A stretch of 64,000 nucleotides of DNA from JBCCFC01 sp965213595 (GTDB lineage Bacteria > Chloroflexota > Anaerolineae > Caldilineales > Caldilineaceae), in NCBI GenBank assembly GCA_965213595.1, contig CBDBZO010000001.1, forward strand, positions 741,510 to 805,509. The letters run 5' to 3'. A model generated the notes under the pieces. It made no database searches. It was not told where the DNA came from and saw only the letters and a program-made list of their open reading frames with translations. Below, piece after piece: positions 8,791-17,188 of the stretch; position 1 is the stretch's first letter, and every line of letters begins with the position of its first letter. The position numbers and the translations under genes are program-made.

Positions 8791-9750
8791 TTAGCGACAA
8801 ATATCCAGCGACACCTGGTCCAGCAGTTCATCCAGCTCGCGCTGCGAGGTCACCACTTGATCGCCGTGCTGGCTGAGGCAGAGCGCCGCCGTCAGCGCGC
8901 CGGTGCGCAGGCCGAGCACAAAATCGTCCTGCAGATAGCCGTGGAGCACGCCCGCCACCATTGCATCGCCCGCGCCAATGCGGTCGACGATCTCGACGGG
9001 TCGCGCCAGCTCGGTGTGGAAGATGTGGCCGTCCCAGCCGATTAATCCCTCGCTGGAGAGCGAGGTCACGACGTAGCGCGCTTCGGACAGACCGTGCAGC
9101 TTCTCGACGATCTGCTCCGGCGTGCCGTCGATGCCGAAGACGGTGCGCGCGTCGCCGCGGCTAAAGAAGAGCACGTCGATGTCGCGCAGGAGGGGGCGAA
9201 TGGCCGCGGCGGCTTGGGTGGGCGTCCACAAGCGCGAGCGGTAGTTCATATCGAAACTGATGGGAACGCCGCGTGCTTTGGCGCGGCGCACTGCTTCAAA
9301 GACAATCTCGTGAACCGAGGGCGAGAGCGCGATGGTCAGGCCGGAGAGGTGGAGCAGCCGCGTGTCGAGCAGGTACTCCCAGTCGATATCGTCGACGGTG
9401 CAGTGGGTGAAGCAGGTGTGGCCGCGGTCGTAGTAGACCTGGGTCACGCGCGGGGGGCGGGCGTATTCGACGTAGTAAGTCGCCAGCCGATCATCGCGCG
9501 ACCAGCAGACGGCGGAGAGATCGACGCCGGAGAGTGTGTATTCGCTGGCGACGCGCCGTCCCAGCGGCGAATTGGGCAAGCTGCTGACCCAGCCGCACTG
9601 CCAGCCAAGCGTCGAGAGCAGACAGCTCACGTTGGCCTCCGTGCCGGAGACGTTGACGTCAAACTGCTTGGCGCGCTCCAGCCTCATGCCCGCGGGCACG
9701 GAATAGCGGAGCTGCCCCTCGCCAATGGTGGTGAGATCGAAGCGTGGCAT
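8791..9750 (-). CDS. PfkB-family sugar kinase (KDG-kinase-like)
   Basis: This 319-residue ribokinase/PfkB-fold protein shows the substrate-side motif near the N-terminus (VNVSGTEANVSCLLSTLG) and the C-terminal anion-hole/catalytic signature DRIGAGDAM, with the catalytic Asp present. Length is normal. Closest impression is 2-keto-3-deoxygluconate kinase type. It is the distal gene of the run ulaG, receptor, two permeases, ulaD-like, kinase. Because the sugar enters by an ABC transporter and arrives unphosphorylated, this kinase probably provides the phosphate that the UlaG/UlaD-type enzymes need. Substrate is inferred, not shown. Confidence 0.85.
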   Translation of the reverse strand: MPRFDLTTIGEGQLRYSVPAGMRLERAKQFDVNVSGTEANVSCLLSTLGWQCGWVSSLPNSPLGRRVASEYTLSGVDLSAVCWSRDDRLATYYVEYARPPRVTQVYYDRGHTCFTHCTVDDIDWEYLLDTRLLHLSGLTIALSPSVHEIVFEAVRRAKARGVPISFDMNYRSRLWTPTQAAAAIRPLLRDIDVLFFSRGDARTVFGIDGTPEQIVEKLHGLSEARYVVTSLSSEGLIGWDGHIFHTELARPVEIVDRIGAGDAMVAGVLHGYLQDDFVLGLRTGALTAALCLSQHGDQVVTSQRELDELLDQVSLDICR

Positions 9751-9790
9751 GGTGGGTTTCCTCGTGTGAAGCCGTTTGTATCTGAGGCAG

Positions 9791-9890
9791 CGATTCCAAA
9801 TTTAGCTAGCGGATTTTGCGGATTAGGCAGATTAAGACGGATTTAACGATTGGAACAACCAATCAAATCCGCTTGAATTCGCTGCATCCG
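9791..9890. repeat. Dispersed intergenic repeat, copy 1 (9-nt period)
   Basis: The segment begins GATTCCAAATTTAGCTAGCG, continues with GCGGATTTT-GCGGATTAG-GCAGATTAA words and ends near GAATTCGCTGCATCC. The reverse complement of 62465-62561 follows the same order of words, so two inverted copies lie 52.6 kb apart. It occupies the gap between the ulaD-like gene and the kinase gene. Confidence 0.7.
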
Positions 9891-9952
9891 CCGGTGTCCC
9901 TTGGGTGCCGCTCACAATTCTTCAAACTTGAAATCGCTGTATTTGAGGATGC

Positions 9953-10612
9953 TCAGGCCGCTGTGTAGGTCGACGCGATGGTTTCTTGAAATGCCGCCGC
10001 GACGGCTGCCGGATCATTCGCCTGGCAGATCGCCCGACCGACGATAAACGCATAGACCGGCGCTTGGGCAAAGCGCGGAATGTCGGCCACCTTGACGCTG
10101 CCCGCCACGCTCACCTTGAAGCCGAGCCCGCTCAGCCGCTGAATCTGCGCGATGTCTTCGTCGCCCCAGTCGAGCTTGCCCTGCGCTTCGGCGTCGCGGC
10201 TGCGCTTGAAGATCACCTGCGGCACGCCCATCTCCGCCCAGCGCTCGACCATCGGCCACGTCCAGCCGTCGCTCAGCTCGATCTGCATCTCGCGCCCCCG
10301 CGCCTGAGATTCCTGCAGCACCACCGCCACCGAATCCGGCGCGGCCCCGCTCACCACCGACACCCAATCCGCGCCCGCCTCAAAGGCCAGCTTGGAGATA
10401 ATGCTGCCCGCCTCGGCAATGCGCACGTCCGCCAGCAAAATCTTGTTGGGGAAAAGGCTGCGCAGGGCGCGCACGGCGTGCATCCCCTCCGAGAGGCAGA
10501 GGATCGTGCCGCACTCGACGACGTCGATGTGCTGGGCGGCGCGCTGAACGGGCGCAAGCGCCGAGGGCAGGTCAAAGGCGTCGAGAGCGAGCTGGAGTTT
10601 GGGTCGAGACAT
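9953..10612 (-). CDS. ulaD: 3-keto-L-gulonate-6-phosphate decarboxylase-like protein (UlaD family)
   Basis: The 219-residue OMP-decarboxylase-superfamily protein aligns from end to end with UlaD as remembered: LQLALD, VECGTILCLSEG, GADWVSV, IELSDGWTW, RSRDAEAQGKLDWGDEDI and GRAI. UlaD converts 3-keto-L-gulonate-6-phosphate to L-xylulose-5-phosphate and CO2. The family signature D-x-K-x-x-D is D-V-R-I-A-E here (about residues 62-67), and the usual YHRSRD is FKRSRD, so three active-site positions are substituted. The neighbours (UlaG, sugar ABC genes, kinase) support an ascorbate or ketogulonate pathway. The precise reaction of this variant is uncertain. Confidence 0.82.
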   Translation of the reverse strand: MSRPKLQLALDAFDLPSALAPVQRAAQHIDVVECGTILCLSEGMHAVRALRSLFPNKILLADVRIAEAGSIISKLAFEAGADWVSVVSGAAPDSVAVVLQESQARGREMQIELSDGWTWPMVERWAEMGVPQVIFKRSRDAEAQGKLDWGDEDIAQIQRLSGLGFKVSVAGSVKVADIPRFAQAPVYAFIVGRAICQANDPAAVAAAFQETIASTYTAA

Positions 10613-10621
10613 TGTGATCAG

Positions 10622-10822
10622 CGGTAATTTGTAATTTGTAATTGGGTATTCTCGATAGACAACTTTACTTTTTTCAGCGAGAATACAGGACGGTACAACT
10701 TCTCAGAAGCTGTTTCTCGGTATCTTCCCATCAAGACAAATCTGTCATCGATCTAGATTTCTGCGACCAAACAACTACCAGTTACCAGTTACCAGTTGTC
10801 AGTTACCAGTTGCCAGTTACCA
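10622..10822. repeat. Two heptad tandem repeats
   Basis: GTAATTTGTAATTTGTAATT at about 10624-10643, and a run of ACCAGTT / GTCAGTT / GCCAGTT words at 10776-10822, both have a 7-base period. They fill the gap between the MalG-type permease stop and the ulaD-like start. No gene was seen between them. Confidence 0.7.
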
Positions 10823-10832
10823 TTCTCTCCCA

Positions 10833-11723
10833 CTACCCCTTGACCGCCCCAGCCGTCAACCCCGCGATGATTTGGCGGGCGGCGAAGAAGGTCAACAGGA
10901 GCGGCGGGATGACGATGAGCGTGCCCATCGCCATGACGCGGCCCCACTGCACGCCCTGATTGGTGAGAAAGAGCGTTGTCTTCACGGGCAGCGTGTAGGT
11001 GGTGCGACCGGTGAGGATCAGGCCGAGAATTAGCTCGTTCCAGGCGATGCGAAAGGTGAAGATGGCGGCGACGGCGTAGCCCGATCGCATGAGCGGGAAG
11101 AGCACGCGGAAGAAAACCTGGAAGAGCCCCGCGCCGTCGACAATGGCGGCTTCCTCCAGCTCAATCGGGATTTGGCGCACAAAGCCGATCAGCAGCCAGA
11201 CGGCAAAGGGAATGTTGAGCGCGGTGTAAAACAGAATCAGCCCCACGCGCCCATCCTCGATGCCCAGCGCCACCGACCACTGCCGCCAGAGCGCAAAAAT
11301 CGGCACGGCGAGCACGGCGGGCGGAACCATGCGCACGAGCAAGGTCGTCTGCGCCATCAGCCCGCGCCCCACGAAGCGCAGCCGCGCCAGCGCATAGGCC
11401 GCCAGCCCGGAGACGAAGAGCGTCAAAATCGTCGAGCTGAGGCCGACATAGACCGAGCTCCAGAGGTGGCGGAAAAAGCTTTCCTGCTCGATGATGTATT
11501 CGTAGTTGGTCGCCGTGGGCGTAAAGAACCAGACCGGTTCGCGCGACATGATCACCACCTGCTGCTTGAAGGAGGTAATCACCATCAGGTAAATCGGGAA
11601 GAGCGTAATCGCGGCCAGCACGATCAGCAGCGCGTAGTGCGCGACCGTCCAGCGGCGGAAGCGGAAGCGCTGGCGGGTGTTGGGCGTGGCGACTGGATTG
11701 GCGAGCGCCTGTTGACCTTGCAT
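10833..11723 (-). CDS. Sugar ABC transporter permease (MalG/CUT1 type)
   Basis: This 296-residue permease has six likely membrane segments, beginning AHYALLIVLAAITLFPIYLMVI, and the EAA loop EEAAIVDGAGLFQVFFRVLFPL typical of carbohydrate-uptake permeases. Its ATG overlaps the stop of the MalF-type gene as TAATG, so translation is probably coupled. It partners the permease at 11723-12670 and the two-headed receptor. No cognate ATPase gene is in the cluster; a shared MsmX-type ATPase is likely. Confidence 0.93.
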   Translation of the reverse strand: MQGQQALANPVATPNTRQRFRFRRWTVAHYALLIVLAAITLFPIYLMVITSFKQQVVIMSREPVWFFTPTATNYEYIIEQESFFRHLWSSVYVGLSSTILTLFVSGLAAYALARLRFVGRGLMAQTTLLVRMVPPAVLAVPIFALWRQWSVALGIEDGRVGLILFYTALNIPFAVWLLIGFVRQIPIELEEAAIVDGAGLFQVFFRVLFPLMRSGYAVAAIFTFRIAWNELILGLILTGRTTYTLPVKTTLFLTNQGVQWGRVMAMGTLIVIPPLLLTFFAARQIIAGLTAGAVKG

Positions 11724-12670
11724 TAGCTGTCCCCCTGCTCTCCCAGCGGATTGCTGTAAAAAATGATGCCCAGGCTGAGCACGAGCGTAATCGCAATCAG
11801 CAGCACCGATACGGTCGACGCGTAGCCCAAATCTTGGGAGGTAAAGGCCGTTTTATAAATCATTAAGGAGAGCACCTCCGTCGTGCGACCGGGGCCGCCA
11901 AAGGTCATAATGTAAATCACTTCGAGCGCGCGGAAGACGTCGATAATGCGCAGCAGCAGGGCGATGATGATCAGTGAAGTCAGCATCGGCAGCTTGACGC
12001 GCGTCGTCATCTGCCACCAGCTTGCGCCGTCCATGTAGGCCGCGTTGACCACGTCGCTGGGGAGCGCCTGCAGCCCGGCGAGAATAATGATAAAGATAAA
12101 GGGCGTCCACTGCCAGATGTCGGTGACGATCAGCGCGCCGAGCGCCAGCTCCGGCTCGCCCAACCACGAGCGGCTTTGGAAGCCGAGCTGCTGCAAAAAG
12201 GGCAGCGCGTCGCCGATGTCGTCGATGTAGTAGTTGATGACGCCGGTGCGCGCGTCGAGCATGTAGCGCCACATCAGCCCCACCACCACGGGCGAGACCA
12301 TCAGCGGCATGATCAGAATCGTGCGGAAGACGGCCGCGCCGCGGATCGGCGCTTCAAGCGCGAGCGCCAGCCCAATGCCGATAATCATTTCGAGCGCCGT
12401 CGTCCAAAAGGTGTACTGGAGCGTGACGCTGACGGACTGGCGCACGTTGTCGTCCTGCAGCAGCCGGGCAAAATTGTCCAAGCCCAGCCACTCGCGCGAC
12501 GCCCACGGCGTGCCGAGCTGCCAATCAAAGAAGCTCAAGTAAATGGCGTTGTAGAGCGGCACGATCAACCCCAGCACGAGCACAATCGCCGCGGGCAGGA
12601 TAAAGAGATAGGGGACGAGGTATTGGGAACGGAAGTATTTGCGGGGCATGAGTTTGGTTCTTTTGCTCAT
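11723..12670 (-). CDS. Sugar ABC transporter permease (MalF/CUT1 type)
   Basis: The product of about 315 residues has a first membrane helix YLVPYLFILPAAIVLVLGLI and the EAA motif VNAAYMDGASWWQMTTRVKLPML. Several starts are possible. The ATG at 12670 lies inside the 46-bp palindrome; one at 12649 (MPRKYFRSQYLV) would give the most usual N-terminus; neither has a convincing ribosome-binding site. The 3' end overlaps the next permease gene. With the MalG-type subunit it should form the membrane channel for the sugar or sugar-acid bound by the upstream receptor. Confidence 0.9.
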   Translation of the reverse strand: MSKRTKLMPRKYFRSQYLVPYLFILPAAIVLVLGLIVPLYNAIYLSFFDWQLGTPWASREWLGLDNFARLLQDDNVRQSVSVTLQYTFWTTALEMIIGIGLALALEAPIRGAAVFRTILIMPLMVSPVVVGLMWRYMLDARTGVINYYIDDIGDALPFLQQLGFQSRSWLGEPELALGALIVTDIWQWTPFIFIIILAGLQALPSDVVNAAYMDGASWWQMTTRVKLPMLTSLIIIALLLRIIDVFRALEVIYIMTFGGPGRTTEVLSLMIYKTAFTSQDLGYASTVSVLLIAITLVLSLGIIFYSNPLGEQGDS

Positions 12671-12709
12671 CCGTACGGGCACGCCATGGCGTGCCCGTAC
12701 GGATGAGCA
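12664..12709. repeat. Perfect 46-bp palindrome between receptor and permease
   Basis: The centre at 12686/12687 is GGGCACGCCATGGCGTGCCC and every base out to 12664 and 12709 pairs. It begins six bases after the receptor stop codon. The same core occurs at 26088-26114 and 27267-27294, each time directly 3' of a receptor gene. In RNA it would make a 20-plus-bp stem able to protect the receptor message from 3' decay, as REP sequences do between malE and malF. The functional reading is inference. Confidence 0.85.
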
Positions 12710-12715
12710 TGGACA

Positions 12716-15379
12716 TTACTCCGCCTGCTGCGAATAGTAGCCCGCGCGCTCCAGCACGTCGCGGATTTCGGCGGCGGCGGTGGACATAGCCTCTTCCAGC
12801 GTCGCCTGTCCGCTGACGTATTCGCCCAGGTTGACGCCCATAATCGGCGCATTAATGGCTCCCCACTCCGGCAGCAGCGGTCGCCAGTCGGGATTGGCGT
12901 ACTCCAGCCCTTCGAGGATGACCTCGTACTCCGGGAAGCGCTCCTGCAGCGTCGGATCGGCCAGCGTGGATTTGCGAATCGGGTCGCCGCCCGCCTCGAC
13001 AATCGCCACGTCCTGCGCCTTGCTCGTCATCCACTGGATAAAGAGGAAGGCGGCTTCTGGATTCGAGGCATTGTTGGGAATGCCCATGGCAAAGCCGCCG
13101 GTTTCGGTGCTGATCCCGGCGGGGCCAGCGGGGTGCATCGCGTAGCCCACGTTCCCCTCGACCAGCGACTGCTCCGGGTCGCGCACCTTGGCGGCGATGG
13201 TCATGGCGTCGACGTACATGGCCGATTCGCCCTGCAAAAAGGCGTTCGCCATCTCGCCCGCGCCCCAGCTCGTTACGCCCGGCGGCGACTGCTCAATCAA
13301 TGCCTTCAGCATCTCCGTGGCCGCTTTCGCCTCCTCCTGCTCGACAATTGGCTCGTAGTTATCGTTGATGATCCCCGCGCCAAAGGGGCTGGCCCCGTTG
13401 AGCCAGGAATGGACGATCTGGTGGTCGCTCGAGCCGCGGCTGGTGAAGCCGTACATGTCCGGCACGTTCTCGGTGATAAAGGTCGCCGTTTCCAACAGCT
13501 CGTCGTAGGTCGTCGGCACTTCGAGGTCATACTCCTCGAAGATGTCCGTGCGGTAGGCAAGCAGGCTTGTCTCCGCGCCAAAGGGGATGCCGTAGAGCGA
13601 CTGCGTCGGCCCCGGCAGGTAGCCGCGCCGACCGCCGACCGCCGAGGTCGAGGTCAAATAGGCGTCAACAATATCCTCTGGGTCATAGCTGGGATCGGCC
13701 AGCGTTGGATTGGTAAAGAACTGAGACAGCTCGGCGAGGTAGCCTTTGTTCACAAAGTCGGTCTTGTTAAAGATAACCCAGGCGACAACATCGTACTCGC
13801 CCGTGCCTTCCTTGGACATTTCGAGCACCTGCTTGTCGCGCATCTGCAGGTACTGGATCGAATCGACCTCGACGTTGATGCCCGTTTCCTCTTCAAATTG
13901 AGCGACGAGCGTCTGCGCCTTCTCAAAGTGCGAAAGCGCCGGCCAGCTCACCACAATCGTCTCGCCTTCGTGACCGGCATAGCGCTCGGCGTTGGTCGTG
14001 TAGTAGCCCGCGCGCTCCATCGTTGCTTCGATTTCGGCGGCGGCTTCGGCCATTGCCGTGTCCAAATCCTTCTGCCCGCTGACGTACTCACCCAGCTTCA
14101 CGCCCATGATCGGCGCATTCAGCGCACCCCACTCGGCGACGAGCGGACGCCAGTCCGGGTTGGCATACTCCAGCCCTTCGAGGATGACCTCGTACTCCGG
14201 GAAGCGCTCCTGCAGCGCCGGATCGGCCAGCGTGGACTTGCGAATCGGGTCGCCGCCCGCCTCGACAATCGCCACGTCCTGCTCTTTGCTCGTCATCCAC
14301 TGAATAAAGAGGAAGGCGGCTTCTGGGTTCGAGGCGTTGTTGGGAATGCCCATGGCAAAGCCACCGGTCTCGGTGCTGATGCCGGCGGGGCCAGCAGGGT
14401 GCATCGCATAGCCCACGTTGCCCTCGACCAGCGACTGCTCCGGGTCGCGCACCTTGGCCGCGATGGTCATCGCGTCGAGATACATGGCGGATTCGCCCTG
14501 CAAAAAGGCGTTTGCCATCTCGCCCGCGCCCCAGCTTGTTACCCCCGGCGGCGACTGTTCAATCAAAGCCTTCAGCATCTCCGTGGCGGCCTTGGCTTCG
14601 TCCGATTCAACGGTCGGGCGGAATTCGTCATCCAGGATGCCCGCGCCAAAGGGGCTGGCCCCGTTGAGCCAGGAATGGACGATCTGGTGGTCGCTCGAGC
14701 CGCGGCTGGTGAAGCCGTACATGTCCGGCACGTTCTCGGTGATAAAGGTCGCCGTTTCCAACAGCTCGTCGTAGGTCGTCGGCACTTCGAGGTCATACTC
14801 CTCGAAGATGTCCGTGCGGTAGGCGAGCAGGCTCGTCTCCGCGCCAAAGGGGATGCCGTAGAGCGATTGCGTCGGCCCCGGCAGGTAGCCGCGCCGACCG
14901 CCGACCGCCGAGGTCGAGGTCAGGTAGGCGTCGACGATGTCGTCCGGGTCGTAGTTGGGATCGGCCAATTCCGCGTCCGTAAAGAAGGGCGCCAGCTCGG
15001 TTAGGTAGCCCTTGTTGACGTAGTCGGTTTTGTTAAAGATGACCCAGGCGACCACGTCGTACTCGCCCGTGCCTTCCTTGGACATTTCGAGCACCTGCTT
15101 GTCGCGCATCTGCAGGTACTGGATCGAATCGACCTCGACGTTGATGCCCGTTTCCTCTTCAAATTGAGCGACGAGCGTCTGCGCCTTCTCAAAGTGCGAA
15201 AGCGCCGGCCAGCTGACGACGATGGTCTGGCCCGCGAGCGAGGTATCGGTGTCGGCTTCGGCGCCGGCGGCATCCTCGGCTGGTTCAGCGGGTGCGCTGT
15301 CGCCGCTGCACGAGGCAACGAGCAGCAGCAGGAGAACGAGCGACGTCAAGCCGATCATTCGATGAAAAGAACTGGTCAT
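12716..15379 (-). CDS. Two-headed sugar-binding lipoprotein (extracellular solute-binding family 1)
   Basis: The 887-residue protein has a lipoprotein signal (LLLLLVASC), then two near-identical family-1 receptor domains starting at about residues 52 and 474, a period of 422 residues or 1,266 bp. Both contain IVVSWPALSHFEKAQ, GYLPGPTQSLYGIPFGAE and GFAMGIPNNASNPEAAFLFI. By eye about nine residues in ten are identical, and changes cluster near the end of each copy. An ordinary receptor of this type has 420-450 residues, so this is a recent in-frame tandem duplication that removed the internal stop and signal. AAGGAG precedes the ATG at 15379. It is the receptor of the downstream MalF/MalG-type permeases. 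Confidence 0.93.
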   Translation of the reverse strand: MTSSFHRMIGLTSLVLLLLLVASCSGDSAPAEPAEDAAGAEADTDTSLAGQTIVVSWPALSHFEKAQTLVAQFEEETGINVEVDSIQYLQMRDKQVLEMSKEGTGEYDVVAWVIFNKTDYVNKGYLTELAPFFTDAELADPNYDPDDIVDAYLTSTSAVGGRRGYLPGPTQSLYGIPFGAETSLLAYRTDIFEEYDLEVPTTYDELLETATFITENVPDMYGFTSRGSSDHQIVHSWLNGASPFGAGILDDEFRPTVESDEAKAATEMLKALIEQSPPGVTSWGAGEMANAFLQGESAMYLDAMTIAAKVRDPEQSLVEGNVGYAMHPAGPAGISTETGGFAMGIPNNASNPEAAFLFIQWMTSKEQDVAIVEAGGDPIRKSTLADPALQERFPEYEVILEGLEYANPDWRPLVAEWGALNAPIMGVKLGEYVSGQKDLDTAMAEAAAEIEATMERAGYYTTNAERYAGHEGETIVVSWPALSHFEKAQTLVAQFEEETGINVEVDSIQYLQMRDKQVLEMSKEGTGEYDVVAWVIFNKTDFVNKGYLAELSQFFTNPTLADPSYDPEDIVDAYLTSTSAVGGRRGYLPGPTQSLYGIPFGAETSLLAYRTDIFEEYDLEVPTTYDELLETATFITENVPDMYGFTSRGSSDHQIVHSWLNGASPFGAGIINDNYEPIVEQEEAKAATEMLKALIEQSPPGVTSWGAGEMANAFLQGESAMYVDAMTIAAKVRDPEQSLVEGNVGYAMHPAGPAGISTETGGFAMGIPNNASNPEAAFLFIQWMTSKAQDVAIVEAGGDPIRKSTLADPTLQERFPEYEVILEGLEYANPDWRPLLPEWGAINAPIMGVNLGEYVSGQATLEEAMSTAAAEIRDVLERAGYYSQQAE

Positions 15380-15471
15380 GGGAGTCTCCTTCAGGTAAAG
15401 AAAAGAATGCGGTTTAGCGGTTTCAGAGGGTGGGAGGCGTTGACTGGGACAAACTAACAGCTTGCCCTATG

Positions 15472-16536
15472 CTACAGCATCGCGCGGAAGGGCAGGTCGG
15501 GTTCGATGGCAAAGGCGTCCTCAAAGCCGCGCGGGTAGTTGTAGATGATTTTGTCTTTGTCCGCGGGGAAGATAAATTTGCCGCCCACCTGCCAAACAAA
15601 GGGCTTGAAGCCGTACTGGTGGCGCTCCTTGCGCATCTTCCACAGCTCGATAATCTCTGCGGGATCGGCCTGGAAGTTGGTCCAAATGTCGTGGTGCACG
15701 GGGATGACGACCTCGGTTTGCAGCCCTTCGGCCATGCGCAAGATGTCGCTGGAGGTCATTTTGTCCGTCATGCCGCGCGGGTTGTCGCCGAAGGCGCCGA
15801 GCGCGACGTGTACATCGTAGTCGTTGCCGTGTTTGGTAAACCAGTTGGAGAAGTGCGAATCGCCGGCGTGGTAGAGGTTGCCGCCGCTGGTCTGCACCAA
15901 GTAATTGACCGAGCGCTCATCCATCTCCAGCGGCAGCTTGCCCGCCAGCGTCGTACCCTCCGGCGCGGTGACGAGAATCGTGCGGTCAAACGATTCGAGC
16001 GCGGTGATTTGCACATCCTTGATCTCAACCGTATCGCCCGGCTTGACGGTGATGCAGCGCTCGGCGGGCACGCCCCACTTGATCCACTTTTCGACGCTCG
16101 TTTTAGGGCCGATAAAGGGCACGTCGTCGCCGCAATTTTGCAGCACGGCGGCGGCGACGTTGACGTCGATGTGGTCGCTGTGCTCGTGGGTGGCGAGCAG
16201 GGCGTCCAATTCGCGGATGGCGAAGGGATCGAGCACGCAGACGGAGCTGCGGCGGTTGGGCTGGAGCAGCCGCGCACCGATGGCCCGCTGGTGCTGGTGC
16301 TGGTCGCGCATGTATTTGGTCTTCTGGGTGCGCTTGCCCGTGCTCACCCACAAATCGAAGCAGAGGTTAGCGCTGCCCGCCGTCTTGATCCAGACGCCCG
16401 TACAGCCCAGCCACCACATGGCAAAGGTCTTTGGCTTCACCGTCTCCTGCTCGATCTCCTCGTTGAGCCAAGTCCCCCATTCGGGAAAGGTGCTGAGGAT
16501 CCACGATTCGCGCGTGATTTCATTGACTAGACTCAT
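15472..16536 (-). CDS. ulaG: L-ascorbate-6-phosphate lactonase
   Basis: The 355-residue metallo-beta-lactamase-fold protein matches UlaG closely throughout, from RESWILSTFPEWGTWLNEEI to the C-terminal FKPFVWQVGGKF and IEPDLPFRAML, with the metal motif THEHSDHID. E. coli UlaG has 354 residues. The enzyme opens the lactone ring of L-ascorbate-6-phosphate to give 3-keto-L-gulonate-6-phosphate in the cytoplasm. The ATG at 16536 gives the conserved N-terminus; longer in-frame starts add unrelated sequence. It is the first gene of the operon, behind a good promoter at 16705-16733, with a leader of about 160 nt. Confidence 0.95.
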   Translation of the reverse strand: MSLVNEITRESWILSTFPEWGTWLNEEIEQETVKPKTFAMWWLGCTGVWIKTAGSANLCFDLWVSTGKRTQKTKYMRDQHQHQRAIGARLLQPNRRSSVCVLDPFAIRELDALLATHEHSDHIDVNVAAAVLQNCGDDVPFIGPKTSVEKWIKWGVPAERCITVKPGDTVEIKDVQITALESFDRTILVTAPEGTTLAGKLPLEMDERSVNYLVQTSGGNLYHAGDSHFSNWFTKHGNDYDVHVALGAFGDNPRGMTDKMTSSDILRMAEGLQTEVVIPVHHDIWTNFQADPAEIIELWKMRKERHQYGFKPFVWQVGGKFIFPADKDKIIYNYPRGFEDAFAIEPDLPFRAML

Positions 16537-16704
16537 GGCGTTCTCTTTTGGGATTCGCTCGTGGGATTCGCTCGCGCCGACGGCAGCTTGTCCGTCGCAG
16601 CAAGCCAGCCTTGCACACGTCAATGGCCTGGCGCAGCGGGCGCGGCGCGTTCGACTGAGTGACAATCGGCTGTGGAAAGGGCAGGTAGCTTTGGAGTTGA
16701 TTTG

Positions 16705-16733
16705 AGCATAGCAGATGTCGACCAGCCCGTCAA
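16705..16733 (-). promoter_or_regulatory. Sigma-70-type promoter of the ulaG operon
   Basis: On the minus strand TTGACG (16728-16733) and TATGCT (16705-16710) are separated by exactly 17 bp and point at ulaG. Just upstream, at 16751-16764, TGCACAAATGTGCA is a 6+2+6 inverted repeat that could be the operator of the divergent SorC-type regulator. The boxes are seen in the sequence; the regulator link is inference. Confidence 0.65.
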
Positions 16734-16907
16734 GCAGATTCCCGCAAACTTGCACAAATGTGCACACGGCCCGCGGCCATTGTGAGCCCGCTCGCTTTGG
16801 TATACAATCAACTCATCTTCATCAAACCTTTAAGGCTATTCCAGGAAATTAACTATACCGGGATAAGCCATGTTGGATGTGCGTCGCACCTAGTATCATG
16901 AGAAGGG

Positions 16908-17122
16908 GGCAAGGACGAGAGACTGACGTCGCACAAGTGGCGAAAAGCCCGATTCTGAGATAGGTCGCCGTCCTTGCCTCCATTTGGTAGAATAAAGCGC
17001 GACCGGGACGAGACGCCCAAGAGACCGACATCGCAGCAGAACAAGCGTTCGGATTGAGACAGGTCCAAGTGGGGCAGAAGCCCCAGCCTGAGATGACGAA
17101 GAGAATTAAGGGCCAAGAGCCC
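16908..17122 (+). ncRNA. Candidate IS110 bridge RNA
   Basis: The non-coding left end has strong secondary structure. GGCAAGGACG (16908-16917) pairs perfectly with CGTCCTTGCC (16969-16978) around a 51-nt internal loop. GGGGC-AGAA-GCCCC forms a hairpin at 17071-17084 and GGGC-CAAGA-GCCC another at 17110-17122. The first loop contains CGTCGCAC (16927-16934), eight bases shared with the palindrome flanking the element. Related words (ATTCTGAGATAGGTC, ATTGAGACAGGTC) recur in the two halves. IS110-group elements are known to encode a two-loop bridge RNA here that pairs with target and donor. Boundaries and guide positions are inferred. Confidence 0.6.
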
Positions 17123-17188
17123 GCATACTAGTGAGTTAAGTGCCCTCAGGTTCAGCCAAGAGGCGTCTGCCTAGAAAGGAAGAGAGCT

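Noticed and set aside
10776..10822. Short regular repeats considered as a CRISPR array
   Set aside because: Units are contiguous 7-mers with no spacers and no cas genes are nearby; the same holds for the other heptad repeats.
13133..15004. 623-codon plus-strand frame opposite the sugar receptor
   Set aside because: It is a shadow of the duplicated receptor in high-GC DNA; no domain or ribosome-binding site was seen.
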